DNA from: Mycobacterium sp. IS-1496
Lineage (GTDB): Bacteria; Actinomycetota; Actinomycetes; Mycobacteriales; Mycobacteriaceae
NCBI RefSeq assembly: GCF_001499995.1
Contig: NZ_LQIU01000033.1
Coordinates: forward strand, 1-45,093
Reading direction: 5' to 3'
Length of the DNA: 45,093 bases
Below are positions 17,648 through 25,742 of the stretch, piece by piece. Each line of letters opens with the position of its first letter. Position 1 is the first letter of the stretch. A model generated the notes under the pieces. It did no database searches, was not told the DNA's origin, and worked only from the letters and a program-made list of their open reading frames with translations. The position numbers were made by a program, and so were the translations under genes.

Positions 17648-17673
17648 CCTCCGTTTCAGGCAAGATTGCACCC

Positions 17674-18375
17674 ATGGACAGTGGTGTGGGATCGCCCCGG
17701 GTACTGGTCGTGGACGACGACCCCGACGTGCTGGCGTCGTTGGAGCGCGGGTTGCGGCTGTCCGGATTCGACGTGTCCACCGCCGTGGACGGCGCCGAGG
17801 CGCTGCGCAGTGCGACCGAGACCCGCCCCGATGCGATCGTCCTCGACATCAACATGCCGGTGCTCGACGGGGTCAGCGTGGTGACCGCGCTGCGCGCCAT
17901 GGACAACGACGTGCCCGTCTGCGTGCTCAGCGCGCGCAGCAGCGTCGACGACCGGGTGGCGGGCCTGGAAGCCGGCGCCGACGACTACCTCGTCAAACCC
18001 TTCGTGCTGGCCGAACTGGTGGCCCGGGTCAAGGCGCTGCTGCGCCGGCGTGGTTCGTCGGCGACGTTCTCGTCGGAGACCATCCAGGTCGGCCCGCTCG
18101 AGGTCGACATCCCCGGCCGGCGCGCCCGCGTCAACGGCGTCGACGTCGACCTGACCAAACGCGAATTCGACCTGCTGGCGGTGCTGGCCGAGCACAAGAC
18201 CGCGGTGCTCTCGCGCGCCCAGTTGCTCGAACTGGTCTGGGGATACGACTTCGCCGCCGACACGAACGTCGTCGACGTGTTCATCGGATACCTGCGCCGC
18301 AAGCTCGAGGCAGGCGGCGCGCCCCGGCTGCTGCACACCGTGCGCGGTGTGGGGTTCGTGCTCCGGACGCAATAG
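17674..18375 (+). CDS. prrA: Two-component response regulator PrrA
   Basis: A 233-residue OmpR/PhoB-family regulator. The receiver domain has the acidic triad VVDDDPD, the phospho-acceptor Asp58 in VLDINMPVLDG, the conserved Ser/Thr (VLSARSS) and Lys in YLVKPF. The C-terminal winged helix carries the typical RARVNGVDVDLTKREFDLL and VVDVFIGYLRRKLE segments. It is almost identical to M. tuberculosis PrrA (Rv0903c), which is essential there. The kinase gene prrB follows nine bases after the stop. ATG 17674 is six bases after AAGATT, so the mRNA may be leaderless. Confidence 0.97.
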   Translation: MDSGVGSPRVLVVDDDPDVLASLERGLRLSGFDVSTAVDGAEALRSATETRPDAIVLDINMPVLDGVSVVTALRAMDNDVPVCVLSARSSVDDRVAGLEAGADDYLVKPFVLAELVARVKALLRRRGSSATFSSETIQVGPLEVDIPGRRARVNGVDVDLTKREFDLLAVLAEHKTAVLSRAQLLELVWGYDFAADTNVVDVFIGYLRRKLEAGGAPRLLHTVRGVGFVLRTQ

Positions 18376-18384
18376 GACACCATC

Positions 18385-19728
18385 GTGAGCCTGCTGTCGC
18401 GGATCTTCCGTCGCACCCCGTCCCTGCGGACCAGGGTGGCGTTCGCGACAGCGATCGGCGCGGCGATCGTCGTGGTCATCGTCGGGACCGTGGTGTGGGT
18501 CGGCATCACCAACGACCGCAAGGAGCGCCTCGACCGCAGGCTCGACGAGGCGGCCGGCTTCGCGATCCCGTTCCTGCCGCGCGGCCTCGACACCATCCCG
18601 AAGTCGCCGAACAACCAGGACGTCGTCATCACGGTGCGCCGACCCGACGGCGAGGTCACCTCGAACTCCGAGGTGGTGCTGCCCGAGGCGCCCGCCGGCT
18701 ACGCCGACACCTACGTCGACGGGGTGCGCTACCGGGTGCGGACCGTCGACATCCAGTTCCCCGAACAGATGTCGGTGGAAGTCGGCGCCACCTACGACGC
18801 CACGGTCGCCGACACCAACAACCTGCACCGGCGGGTGATCATCATCTGCGCGCTGGCGGTCGGGGCGGCCACCCTGCTGGGTTGGCTGCTGGCCGCGTTC
18901 GCGGTGCGCCCGCTCAAACGCCTCGCCGAACAGACCCGGCAGATCGACGCCGGCGACGAAGCCCCCGACGTCGAAGTGCGCGGCGCCTCGGAGGCCGTCG
19001 AGATCGCCGAGGCCGTCAAGGGCATGCTCGAACGGATCTGGTCCGAGCAGGACCGCACCAAGGCCGCGCTCGCATCGGCCCGCGACTTCGCCTCGGTCTC
19101 GGCCCACGAACTGCGCACGCCGCTGACCGCGATGCGGACCAACCTCGAGGTGCTGGCCACCCTCGACCTCGCCGACGAGCAGCGCAAAGAGGTGGTCAAC
19201 GACGTCATCCGGACGCAGTCGCGCATCGAGGCGACGCTGTCCGCGCTCGAGCGCCTCGCCCAGGGCGAGCTGTCCACCGCCGACGACCACGTGCCCGTCG
19301 ACATCACCGAACTGCTCGACCGCGCCGCCCACGACGCGATGCGCGTGTATCCGGACCTCGAGGTGACGTTGGTTCCCGCGCCGACGGTGATCATCGTCGG
19401 ACTTCCCGCCGGCCTGCGGCTCGCGGTGGACAACGCGATCGCCAACGCCGTCAAACACGGCGGCGCGACGCGGGTGCAGCTGTCGGCGGTCAGTTCCCGT
19501 GCGGGCGTGGAGATCGCGATCGACGACGACGGCGTCGGGGTGCCCGAGGAGGAACGCACCCGGGTGTTCGAACGGTTCTCCCGCGGGTCGACCGCGTCGC
19601 ATTCCGGGTCGGGATTGGGACTCGCGCTGGTGGCGCAGCAGGCCGAACTGCACGGCGGCACCGCGACGCTCGAGGCCAGTCCGATCGGCGGGGCCCGGCT
19701 GCTGCTGCGGCTACCGGGGCCGCGCTAG
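18385..19728 (+). CDS. prrB: Sensor histidine kinase PrrB
   Basis: A 447-residue membrane histidine kinase, partner of PrrA. It has a membrane helix near 18-40, an extracytoplasmic domain of about 110 residues, a second helix near 152-172, a HAMP region, the dimerisation/phosphorylation helix with His241 (SAHELRTPLTAMR), and an ATPase domain with N-box DNAIANAVKHGG, G1 DDDGVGVP and G2 GSGLGLAL. Length and sequence match Rv0902c (446 residues as I recall). It starts at GTG 18385, nine bases after prrA, and is surely co-transcribed. Confidence 0.96.
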   Translation: MSLLSRIFRRTPSLRTRVAFATAIGAAIVVVIVGTVVWVGITNDRKERLDRRLDEAAGFAIPFLPRGLDTIPKSPNNQDVVITVRRPDGEVTSNSEVVLPEAPAGYADTYVDGVRYRVRTVDIQFPEQMSVEVGATYDATVADTNNLHRRVIIICALAVGAATLLGWLLAAFAVRPLKRLAEQTRQIDAGDEAPDVEVRGASEAVEIAEAVKGMLERIWSEQDRTKAALASARDFASVSAHELRTPLTAMRTNLEVLATLDLADEQRKEVVNDVIRTQSRIEATLSALERLAQGELSTADDHVPVDITELLDRAAHDAMRVYPDLEVTLVPAPTVIIVGLPAGLRLAVDNAIANAVKHGGATRVQLSAVSSRAGVEIAIDDDGVGVPEEERTRVFERFSRGSTASHSGSGLGLALVAQQAELHGGTATLEASPIGGARLLLRLPGPR

Positions 19729-19732
19729 CGTT

Positions 19733-19751
19733 CGCGGCGCTTGTCGCTGCG
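19733..19751. terminator. Hairpin between prrB and the FKBP gene
   Basis: CGCGGCG and CGCTGCG can pair over seven positions (one G-U) around a CTTGT loop, in the 27-base gap between the two convergent stops. Both stop codons sit in a GCTAGCG context. It is a candidate bidirectional terminator without a U-tract. Confidence 0.4.
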
Positions 19752-19755
19752 GGGG

Positions 19756-20130
19756 CTAGCGGGTTGCCAGCAGGTCGATGACGAAGATGAGCGTCTTACC
19801 CGACAGCCGGTGACCGCCGCCGGCGGGCCCGTATGCCTGGGCGGGCGGGATCGTCAGCTTGCGGCGGCCGCCGACGCGCATCCCCGGGATCCCGTCCTGC
19901 CAGCCCTGGATCAGCCCCTGCAGCGGGAACTCGATCGACTGGCCGCGGTTCCACGAGCTGTCGAACTCCTCGCCGGTGTCGTACTCCACGCCGACGTAGT
20001 GGACTTCGACGTTCGCGCCGGGCACCGCCTCGGGGCCCTCACCGACGACCAGGTCCTCGATGACCAGGTCGGCCGGAGCCGGGCCGTCCGGGAAGTCGAT
20101 CTCGGGTTTCTGTCCTGGGTTCACAGTCAC
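19756..20130 (-). CDS. FKBP-type peptidyl-prolyl cis-trans isomerase
   Basis: A 124-residue single-domain FKBP that should catalyse proline isomerisation during protein folding. The fold signature is complete: VHYVGVEYDTGEEFDSSW, EFPLQGLIQGWQDGIPGMRVGGRRKLTIPPAQAYG and LIFVIDLLA; the FK506-pocket Tyr, Asp, Trp and Phe positions are recognisable. There is no signal peptide or lipobox, so it is cytoplasmic. GTG 20130 lies six bases downstream of TACCGT, giving a likely leaderless mRNA, and only 30 bases separate its start from the divergent DUF2630 start. GTG 20124 is an alternative start. Confidence 0.92.
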   Translation of the reverse strand: MTVNPGQKPEIDFPDGPAPADLVIEDLVVGEGPEAVPGANVEVHYVGVEYDTGEEFDSSWNRGQSIEFPLQGLIQGWQDGIPGMRVGGRRKLTIPPAQAYGPAGGGHRLSGKTLIFVIDLLATR

Positions 20131-20136
20131 ATCCCC

Positions 20137-20142
20137 ACGGTA
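20137..20142 (-). promoter_or_regulatory. -10 element of the FKBP gene
   Basis: On the minus strand this reads TACCGT (TANNNT), ending six bases before the GTG start, which is leaderless spacing. It is six bases from the -10-like CAGACT (20149-20154, plus strand) of the divergent gene. Confidence 0.55.
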
Positions 20143-20160
20143 GTCGGGCAGACTGGGGCC

Positions 20161-20409
20161 GTGGCATCAGACCAAGACATCCTGGCTCAGGTCAACGAGC
20201 TCGTCGCCGAGGAACAGAAGCTCCGCGAGGCCCTGCAGCAGCGCGAGATCGGTGAGAGCGAAGAACACCAGCGGCTGCGCGCGGTGGAGGTCCAGCTCGA
20301 TCAGTGCTGGGATCTGCTGCGGCAGCGGCGCGCGCTGCGCGACAGCGGCAGGGATCCGCGGGAGGCGCAGGTGCGTCCGGCCGACGAGGTCGAGGGCTAC
20401 CTGAACTGA
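20161..20409 (+). CDS. DUF2630 family protein
   Basis: An 82-residue, almost wholly helical, charged protein (ILAQVNELVAEEQKLREAL ... HQRLRAVEVQLDQCWDLLRQRRALRDSG) matching DUF2630, short actinobacterial proteins with a predicted antiparallel coiled coil; the M. tuberculosis counterpart is Rv0898c. Function is unknown. GTG 20161 lies six bases after CAGACT and lacks a ribosome binding site, so a leaderless mRNA is likely. The stop TGA at 20407-20409 is part of the start region of the downstream oxidoreductase gene, implying coupling. Confidence 0.85.
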   Translation: MASDQDILAQVNELVAEEQKLREALQQREIGESEEHQRLRAVEVQLDQCWDLLRQRRALRDSGRDPREAQVRPADEVEGYLN

Positions 20410-21956
20410 ATGCCGGCTACGACGCGCTGATCGTCGGGGGCGGCCACAACGGGCTGGTCGCCGCCGCCTACCTCGCGCGCGCCGGGCGCCGGGTCCAGCT
20501 GCTCGAGCGGCTCGACCACGTCGGCGGGGCCGCGGTGTCGGCACATGCGTTCGACGGTGTGGACGCCCGCCTGTCGCGCTACTCGTACCTGGTGAGCCTG
20601 TTGCCCAGGCGCATCGTCGACGACCTCGGCGCGCGGATCCGTCTGGTCAAACGCCGGTACTCCTCCTATACGCCCGATCCGGCCACCGGTGGGCACACCG
20701 GCCTGCTCATCGGACCGACGAGCACCTTCGGCGCGATCGGTGCCGCCGCCGACGAGGCGGGGTTCACCGACTTCTACCGCCGGTTCCGCACGGTCACCGA
20801 ACCCCTGTGGCCGAGCTTGACCGCCCCGCTGATGACCCGCGAGCAGGCCCGTCGCCACGTGCTGTCGGCCGGCGGCACCGAGGATGCGTGGCGGGCGGTC
20901 ACCGAAGCGCCCATCGGCGAGGCGATCACCGCGGCCGCGCACAGCGACCTGGTGCGCGGGGTGATGGCCACCGACGCGTTGATCGGCACCTTTGCGCGCA
21001 CCGACGATCCGTCGCTGGTGCAGAACGTCTGCTTCCTCTACCACCTGCTCGGCGGTGGCACCGGGGACTGGGACGTGCCGGTCGGCGGGATGGGCGCGGT
21101 GAGCGGGGCGCTGGCCGCCGCCGCGGCCGGCTTCGGCGCCGAGATCACCACCGTCGCCGAGGTCACCCGGGTCACGCCCGACGGTGAGGTCACCTACTCG
21201 GTGGACGGGCGGGAACACCGGGTGGGCGCCCGGTTCGTGCTCGCCAACGTCACCCCCGCCGCGCTGGCCGGCCTCCTCGACGAGCCGGCGCCGCCGTCGG
21301 CGCCCGGCTCCCAGGTGAAGGTCAACCTGATGCTGCGCCGGCTGCCGACGCTGCGCGATACGACCGTGCCCGCCGAGCAGGCGTTCGGTGGGACGTTCCA
21401 CATCAACGAGACGCTCAGCCAACTCGACGCGGCCCACGACCGCGCGGCGGCCGGTGAGGTGCCGCAGCCGCTGCCGTGCGAGATCTACTGCCACTCGCTG
21501 GCCGACCCGACGATCCTGTCCGACGAGCTGCGGGCCGCGGGCGCCCACACCCTGACCGTGTTCGGACTGCACACCCCCCACACCCTGCTGGCCCACGGGG
21601 ACGACGAGCGGATGCGCAACACGCTGACCTCCGCCGTCCTCACCTCGCTCAATTCCGTTCTCGCCGAACCGATCCACGATGTGGTGATGGAGGATTCGGC
21701 GGGCCGGCTGTGCATCGAGACGAAGACCACCGCCGACCTGGAGCACAGCTTGAACATGACCGGCGGCAACATCTTCCACGGCGGGTTGCAGTGGCCCTTC
21801 GCCGAGGCCGACGATCCGCTCGACACCGCGCCGCAGCGCTGGGGGGTGGCCACCCGGCACCCGCGAATCCTGCTGTGCGGGTCGGGTTCCCGACGGGGCG
21901 GCGGCGTCTCCGGCATCGGCGGGCACAACGCGGCCATGGCTGTGCTGGACAGCTGA
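20406..21956 (+). CDS. Phytoene-desaturase-like FAD oxidoreductase
   Basis: About 516 residues. The N-terminus carries the FAD Rossmann motif ALIVGGGHNGLVAAAYLARAG and LLERLDHVGGAA; the C-terminus has the second FAD segment GNIFHGGLQWPF and LCGSGSRRGGGVSGIGGHNAA, as in carotenoid desaturase/PYROXD2-type proteins. It corresponds to Rv0897c. The start is unusual: the only ATG nearby (20410) is out of frame, and the only in-frame standard start is GTG 20304, 106 bases inside DUF2630. CTG 20406 forms a CTGA overlap with the DUF2630 stop, has GAGGG nine bases upstream, and yields the expected N-terminus, so I use it. Confidence 0.85.
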   Translation: MNAGYDALIVGGGHNGLVAAAYLARAGRRVQLLERLDHVGGAAVSAHAFDGVDARLSRYSYLVSLLPRRIVDDLGARIRLVKRRYSSYTPDPATGGHTGLLIGPTSTFGAIGAAADEAGFTDFYRRFRTVTEPLWPSLTAPLMTREQARRHVLSAGGTEDAWRAVTEAPIGEAITAAAHSDLVRGVMATDALIGTFARTDDPSLVQNVCFLYHLLGGGTGDWDVPVGGMGAVSGALAAAAAGFGAEITTVAEVTRVTPDGEVTYSVDGREHRVGARFVLANVTPAALAGLLDEPAPPSAPGSQVKVNLMLRRLPTLRDTTVPAEQAFGGTFHINETLSQLDAAHDRAAAGEVPQPLPCEIYCHSLADPTILSDELRAAGAHTLTVFGLHTPHTLLAHGDDERMRNTLTSAVLTSLNSVLAEPIHDVVMEDSAGRLCIETKTTADLEHSLNMTGGNIFHGGLQWPFAEADDPLDTAPQRWGVATRHPRILLCGSGSRRGGGVSGIGGHNAAMAVLDS

Positions 21957-21959
21957 GCG

Positions 21960-21965
21960 TACGCT
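21960..21965 (+). promoter_or_regulatory. -10 element of the secreted protein gene
   Basis: TACGCT ends seven bases before the GTG start at 21973, consistent with a leaderless mRNA. No ribosome binding site is present in the seven-base gap. Confidence 0.5.
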
Positions 21966-21972
21966 GGCCTGC

Positions 21973-22356
21973 GTGAACGCCACCCGCGCGACGACCGCCG
22001 CCGGCACCGTCCTGGCCGGCAGCGTGCTGGCCGGCCTCGTGCTCGCCGCCCCCGCCACCGCATCGCCGAGCTACGGCAGCAACGGACTCTTCGGTGTCGA
22101 CGAGCAGGCGTCGGCGGGCTGGGCGACGTCGTTCATCCCGCCCGGGCGGTACCGCGTCGATCAGGCGCCGAGCATGCCGCCGTACCAGAGTGCACCGGGA
22201 TTCTGGTTGCGCTGCAAGGGTTTTCCCTGCGCGGTCGAGGTGTGGGGGAACGTGATCGCCAAGGGCGACGCGATCCGCGACGTCCCGACGTTCGTCGACA
22301 TCGCGCCCACCGACGCCGGGGTGCGGCTGTACAACGTCACGCTGACCCGGGTCTGA
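21973..22356 (+). CDS. Small secreted protein of unknown function
   Basis: A 127-residue precursor. It has a Sec signal peptide (positive residues, hydrophobic LAGSVLAGLVLAA, cleavage likely after APATA near residue 30) and a mature domain of about 97 residues. Two cysteines (LRCKGFPCAVEVWG) could form a disulfide; aromatic and glycine content suggests a small beta-sheet fold. It resembles short mycobacterial secreted proteins that I cannot name further. No lipobox or membrane anchor. It is 16 bases after the oxidoreductase gene but has its own -10 element. Confidence 0.75.
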   Translation: MNATRATTAAGTVLAGSVLAGLVLAAPATASPSYGSNGLFGVDEQASAGWATSFIPPGRYRVDQAPSMPPYQSAPGFWLRCKGFPCAVEVWGNVIAKGDAIRDVPTFVDIAPTDAGVRLYNVTLTRV

Positions 22357-22359
22357 CGC

Positions 22360-22779
22360 TCAGCCTCCGGCGAGCTTCGCCAGCGTCGCCCGCAGCGCCC
22401 TCAGTTCGTCGTCGTCCAGAGCCGCCAGCCCGTCGGGGGCGGGATCGTCGATGGCCTCGATCGTCGAGAGCACCGCGCGGCCGGCGTCGGTCAGCGACAC
22501 CGTCTTGCAGCGGCGGTTCGCCGGGTCGACCTCACGGATCACCAACCCGCGGTCCTCCAGATCGTTGACGGCGACGGTGGCGGCGGGGGCGTCGAGTGTG
22601 GCGGCCTGCGCCACCTGCTTCACCGTCATCGGCCGGCGGCCCAGCCGTCGCAACACCCGCACGCGACTGAACGGCAGCCCCGTCTCCTCGACCACTGCGC
22701 GCCGCCAGCTGTCGCGGTTGTCGAAGACCAGCGCCGTCAACGCTGCCCACACCTCGTCGGCGAGCGGGTTACGCGGCAC
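22360..22779 (-). CDS. MarR-family transcriptional regulator
   Basis: A 139-residue winged-helix protein: helix-turn-helix MTVKQVAQAATLDAPAATVAVNDLEDRGLV, wing REVDPANRRCKTVSLTDAGR, and helical N- and C-terminal dimerisation regions. The GTG start overlaps the stop of the upstream efflux gene by 11 bases, so it is translated from the same mRNA as the transporter. It is the likely ligand-responsive repressor of that operon, acting at the palindrome at 24231-24244. The single cysteine in the wing (RRCK) could allow redox sensing. Confidence 0.88.
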   Translation of the reverse strand: MPRNPLADEVWAALTALVFDNRDSWRRAVVEETGLPFSRVRVLRRLGRRPMTVKQVAQAATLDAPAATVAVNDLEDRGLVIREVDPANRRCKTVSLTDAGRAVLSTIEAIDDPAPDGLAALDDDELRALRATLAKLAGG

Positions 22780-24223
22780 GGGTCACCCCCTCTGTCACCA
22801 CATCCCCTGCGATCAGCGGCGCCAGCCGGTCGGCCGAACGCGTCGCCCGGCCCGACGTCGACCACACCGCCAGCACGGTGATGACGAGACCGAGCGCGAC
22901 GCACACGAACCACAGCGGCCGCGCCGCGGCGGCGAAGTCCGTCGACGTGCCGGCCAGCGCTCCGCCCGCGACCGAACCGCACAGTGCCACACCGATACTC
23001 ACCCCGATCTGCCTGCTGGTCGACGTCACCGCCGACGCGGCGCCTGCGCGCTCCAACGGCATCCCGCTGACCGCGGCGTTGGTGATCGGCGCGTTGACCA
23101 TCGAGAAGCCGATGCCGAAGACGGCGAAGACGACGAGCAACTGCCAGACCGGGGTGGTCCCGGTGAGGAAGCTCAGCATCGCCGACGCCCCCGTGATCAG
23201 CACCCCGGCGATCAGCAGCGACGGCCGGGCGCCGAACCGCCCCACCAACCGGCCCGACAGCGGTGAGAAGAGCAGCGCGCCGATCGCGATCGGCAGATAG
23301 ATCGAGCCGGTCTCCATGGCCGAATAGCCGCGCTCACCCTGCAGGTAGAGCGACATCATGAACAGGAACGCACCCCACCCGGCGAACGCCGATATCGCGG
23401 TCACCGTCGCCGCGCTGAACGGGATGCTGCGGAAGAAGCGCAGGTCGATGAACGGGTCGAGGCGGCGCGACTCGTAGCGCAGGAAGAAGACGAACGCCAC
23501 CGCGGCGACGACGGCCGCGCTCAGCGTGAACGGGTGGGTCCAGCCCAGCCCCGGCCCCTCGATCAACGCGAAGACGACGCCGAACAGGGACAGTACGGCC
23601 AGCGCCTGACCGATCGGATCGATGGTGCGCATGGTCGTCGACTTGGTCTCGGGCACGAACACCGCGGTCAGGACGATCGCCGCCGCGCAGATCGGCAGGT
23701 TGATCCAGAACACCGCCCGCCAGCTGACCGTCTCGATGAGAAGACCGCCGACGATCGGGCCGATCGACATGGCGATGCCGACCACCGAACCCCAGATGCC
23801 CAGCGCCCTGGCGCGTTCCACCGGCCCGGTGAAGATCTGCGAGACGATCGACAGCGCAACGGGATTCATCATCGAACCGCCGATCGCCTGCAGCAGGCGC
23901 GCGACGATCAACGTCTCGATATTGGGCGCGACGCTGCACAGCAGCGAGCCGAACGCGAAGACGGTCAGCCCGATCTGGAACACCCGGCGGCGGCCGAACC
24001 GGTCCCCCGTCGCCCCCGCCAGGATCAGCAGCGACGCGAGGACCAGGGTGTAGATGTCGACCACCCATTGCAGCTGCGACGGGGAGGCGTGCAGATCTGA
24101 GCGGATCGCCGGGATCGCGACGTTGACGATGGTGGCGTCCATCGACACGATGAGCAGGCTCAGACAGCACGAGACCAGGATGATGGCCTTGCGCCGCGCG
24201 CTCATGCCGACGGTGTCAATCAC
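22769..24223 (-). CDS. MFS drug:H+ antiporter, DHA2 (14-TM) family
   Basis: A 484-residue transporter with about 14 membrane helices. The family signature MDATIVNVAIPAI (motif D1) is at residues 28-40, motif A GDRFGRRRVF near 73-82 and motif C GSVVGIAMSIGPIVGG near 145-160, all typical of EmrB/QacA-type multidrug exporters. It starts at GTG 24223; ATG 24205 is possible but would begin at the start of the first helix. It is upstream of and overlaps a MarR gene. An operator-like palindrome lies seven bases upstream of the start. Confidence 0.9.
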   Translation of the reverse strand: MIDTVGMSARRKAIILVSCCLSLLIVSMDATIVNVAIPAIRSDLHASPSQLQWVVDIYTLVLASLLILAGATGDRFGRRRVFQIGLTVFAFGSLLCSVAPNIETLIVARLLQAIGGSMMNPVALSIVSQIFTGPVERARALGIWGSVVGIAMSIGPIVGGLLIETVSWRAVFWINLPICAAAIVLTAVFVPETKSTTMRTIDPIGQALAVLSLFGVVFALIEGPGLGWTHPFTLSAAVVAAVAFVFFLRYESRRLDPFIDLRFFRSIPFSAATVTAISAFAGWGAFLFMMSLYLQGERGYSAMETGSIYLPIAIGALLFSPLSGRLVGRFGARPSLLIAGVLITGASAMLSFLTGTTPVWQLLVVFAVFGIGFSMVNAPITNAAVSGMPLERAGAASAVTSTSRQIGVSIGVALCGSVAGGALAGTSTDFAAAARPLWFVCVALGLVITVLAVWSTSGRATRSADRLAPLIAGDVVTEGVTRAA

Positions 24224-24230
24224 CCAACCA

Positions 24231-24244
24231 TTGTGAAACTACAA
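24231..24244. promoter_or_regulatory. Candidate MarR operator before the efflux gene
   Basis: TTGTGAAACTACAA has TTGT/ACAA arms around six bases, the size and symmetry of MarR-family operators. It sits immediately upstream of the efflux gene start, overlapping its expected promoter, and the operon encodes a MarR protein. Binding is inferred. Confidence 0.5.
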
Positions 24245-24342
24245 CTGTCCGCAAGGCAACCGTGACCACGCGCCGAGATCGACGTAATGGCGAACATCAC
24301 TCGCACTTTCCCGCCCGTTTGTTCGTTTGGGCGAGGAAAGCG

Positions 24343-25647
24343 CTAGCGGTTCGACGTGTCGATGTAGTCCCGCTCGGTGTAGCCGGTGTAGATCTGCCGC
24401 GGGCGGCCGATCTTGCCGGGCTCCGAGTGCATCTCACGCCAGTGCGCGATCCAGCCGGGCAGCCGGCCGAGCGCGAACAGCACGGTGAACATCCGCGTCG
24501 GGAAGCCCATGGCCCGGTAGATCACACCGGTGTAGAAGTCGACGTTCGGGTACAGCTTGCGCTCGACGAAGAAGTCGTCGGTCAGCGCCACCTCTTCGAG
24601 CGACTTCGCGATGTCTAGCAGTTCGTCCTCGACGCCCATCTTGCCCAGGATCTTGTCGGCCTGCTCCTTGACGATGCGGGCACGCGGATCGTAGTTCTTG
24701 TACACGCGGTGCCCGAAGCCCATCAGCTTCACACCGTCCTCGCGGTCCTTGACCTTACGCACGAACTCGCGCACGTCGCCGTCGGACTGCTGGATCTTCG
24801 TCAACATCTCCAGCACCGCCTGGTTGGCGCCGCCGTGCAGCGGACCCCACAGCGCGTTGATGCCGCCCGAGATCGAGGTGAACAGGTTGGCCTGCGACGA
24901 GCCGACCAGGCGCACCGTCGACGTCGAGCAGTTCTGCTCATGGTCGGCGTGCAGGATCAGCAGCATGTCGAGCGCCCGCACGATCTCCGGATCGACCTCG
25001 TAGGGCTCGGCCGGGAAGCCGAACGTCATCCGCAGGAAGTTCTCCACCAGCGTCAGCGAGTTGTCCGGGTACAGGAACGGCTGCCCCTCGGACTTCTTGT
25101 ACGCATACGCCGCGATGGTCGGCAGCTTGGCCAGCAACCGGATCGTCGACAGCTCGACCTGGTTCTTGTCCATCGGGTCCAGCGAATCCTGGTAGTACGC
25201 GCTCAGCGCGTTGACCGCACTCGAGAGCACCGGCATCGGGTGGGCGTTGCGCGGGAACCCGTCGAAGAACCGCTTGAGGTCCTCGTGCAGCAGCGTGTGC
25301 CGCTGGATCTTGGTGGTGAAGTCCTCGAGCTGATCGGCGGTCGGCAGTTCACCGTAGATCAGCAGGTAGCTGACCTCGATGAACGTCGACTTCTCGGCCA
25401 GCTGCTCGATCGGGTAACCGCGGTAGCGCAGGATTCCCGCGTCGCCGTCGATGTAGGTGATCGCACTCTTCGTCGACGCGGTGTTGACGAAACCACCGTC
25501 GAAGGTCGTGTAACCGGTCTTCGCCAGCAGCGACCCCAGCGCGATGCCGTCGGCACCCTCAGTGGCCGGGACGATATCCAGCTCGAGCTCGCCGCCGGGG
25601 TAGCTCAGCTTGGCGTGCTCAGTCGCACTGGACGGATTATCGGCCAC
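24343..25647 (-). CDS. gltA2: Citrate synthase GltA2
   Basis: A 434-residue type I citrate synthase catalysing acetyl-CoA plus oxaloacetate to citrate, the first TCA-cycle step. The catalytic residues are in place: His in LWGPLHGGANQAV, His in MGFGHRVYKNYDPRA, Asp in PNVDFYTGVIY, and the EQNCSTSTVRLVGSS segment of the hexameric bacterial form. It matches M. tuberculosis GltA2 (Rv0896, about 431 residues). The GTG at 25647 has AAGGGATT upstream; the frame stays open further upstream but without a family match. A shorter citrate synthase (citA) lies about 2.8 kb away. Confidence 0.96.
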   Translation of the reverse strand: MADNPSSATEHAKLSYPGGELELDIVPATEGADGIALGSLLAKTGYTTFDGGFVNTASTKSAITYIDGDAGILRYRGYPIEQLAEKSTFIEVSYLLIYGELPTADQLEDFTTKIQRHTLLHEDLKRFFDGFPRNAHPMPVLSSAVNALSAYYQDSLDPMDKNQVELSTIRLLAKLPTIAAYAYKKSEGQPFLYPDNSLTLVENFLRMTFGFPAEPYEVDPEIVRALDMLLILHADHEQNCSTSTVRLVGSSQANLFTSISGGINALWGPLHGGANQAVLEMLTKIQQSDGDVREFVRKVKDREDGVKLMGFGHRVYKNYDPRARIVKEQADKILGKMGVEDELLDIAKSLEEVALTDDFFVERKLYPNVDFYTGVIYRAMGFPTRMFTVLFALGRLPGWIAHWREMHSEPGKIGRPRQIYTGYTERDYIDTSNR

Positions 25648-25742
25648 GGGAATCCCTTCATCGTCGCTCCGCAGGTGCAGACCCTCGTCTACAAAAGGTA
25701 GCCCCATCGTGACGGACGTGCTTGCGGGGGGCGGGCAGTTGC

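Noticed and set aside
1634..17650. Horizontally acquired island between accD3 and prrA
   Set aside because: The block differs from M. tuberculosis, but base composition and codon use look like the rest, and no integrase, tRNA, repeats or transposase are visible. Gene loss in the tuberculosis lineage is equally possible.
24310..24340. CGCCC...GGGCG hairpin downstream of gltA2
   Set aside because: Only five pairs around a 12-base loop, and no T-tract; too weak to call as terminator.
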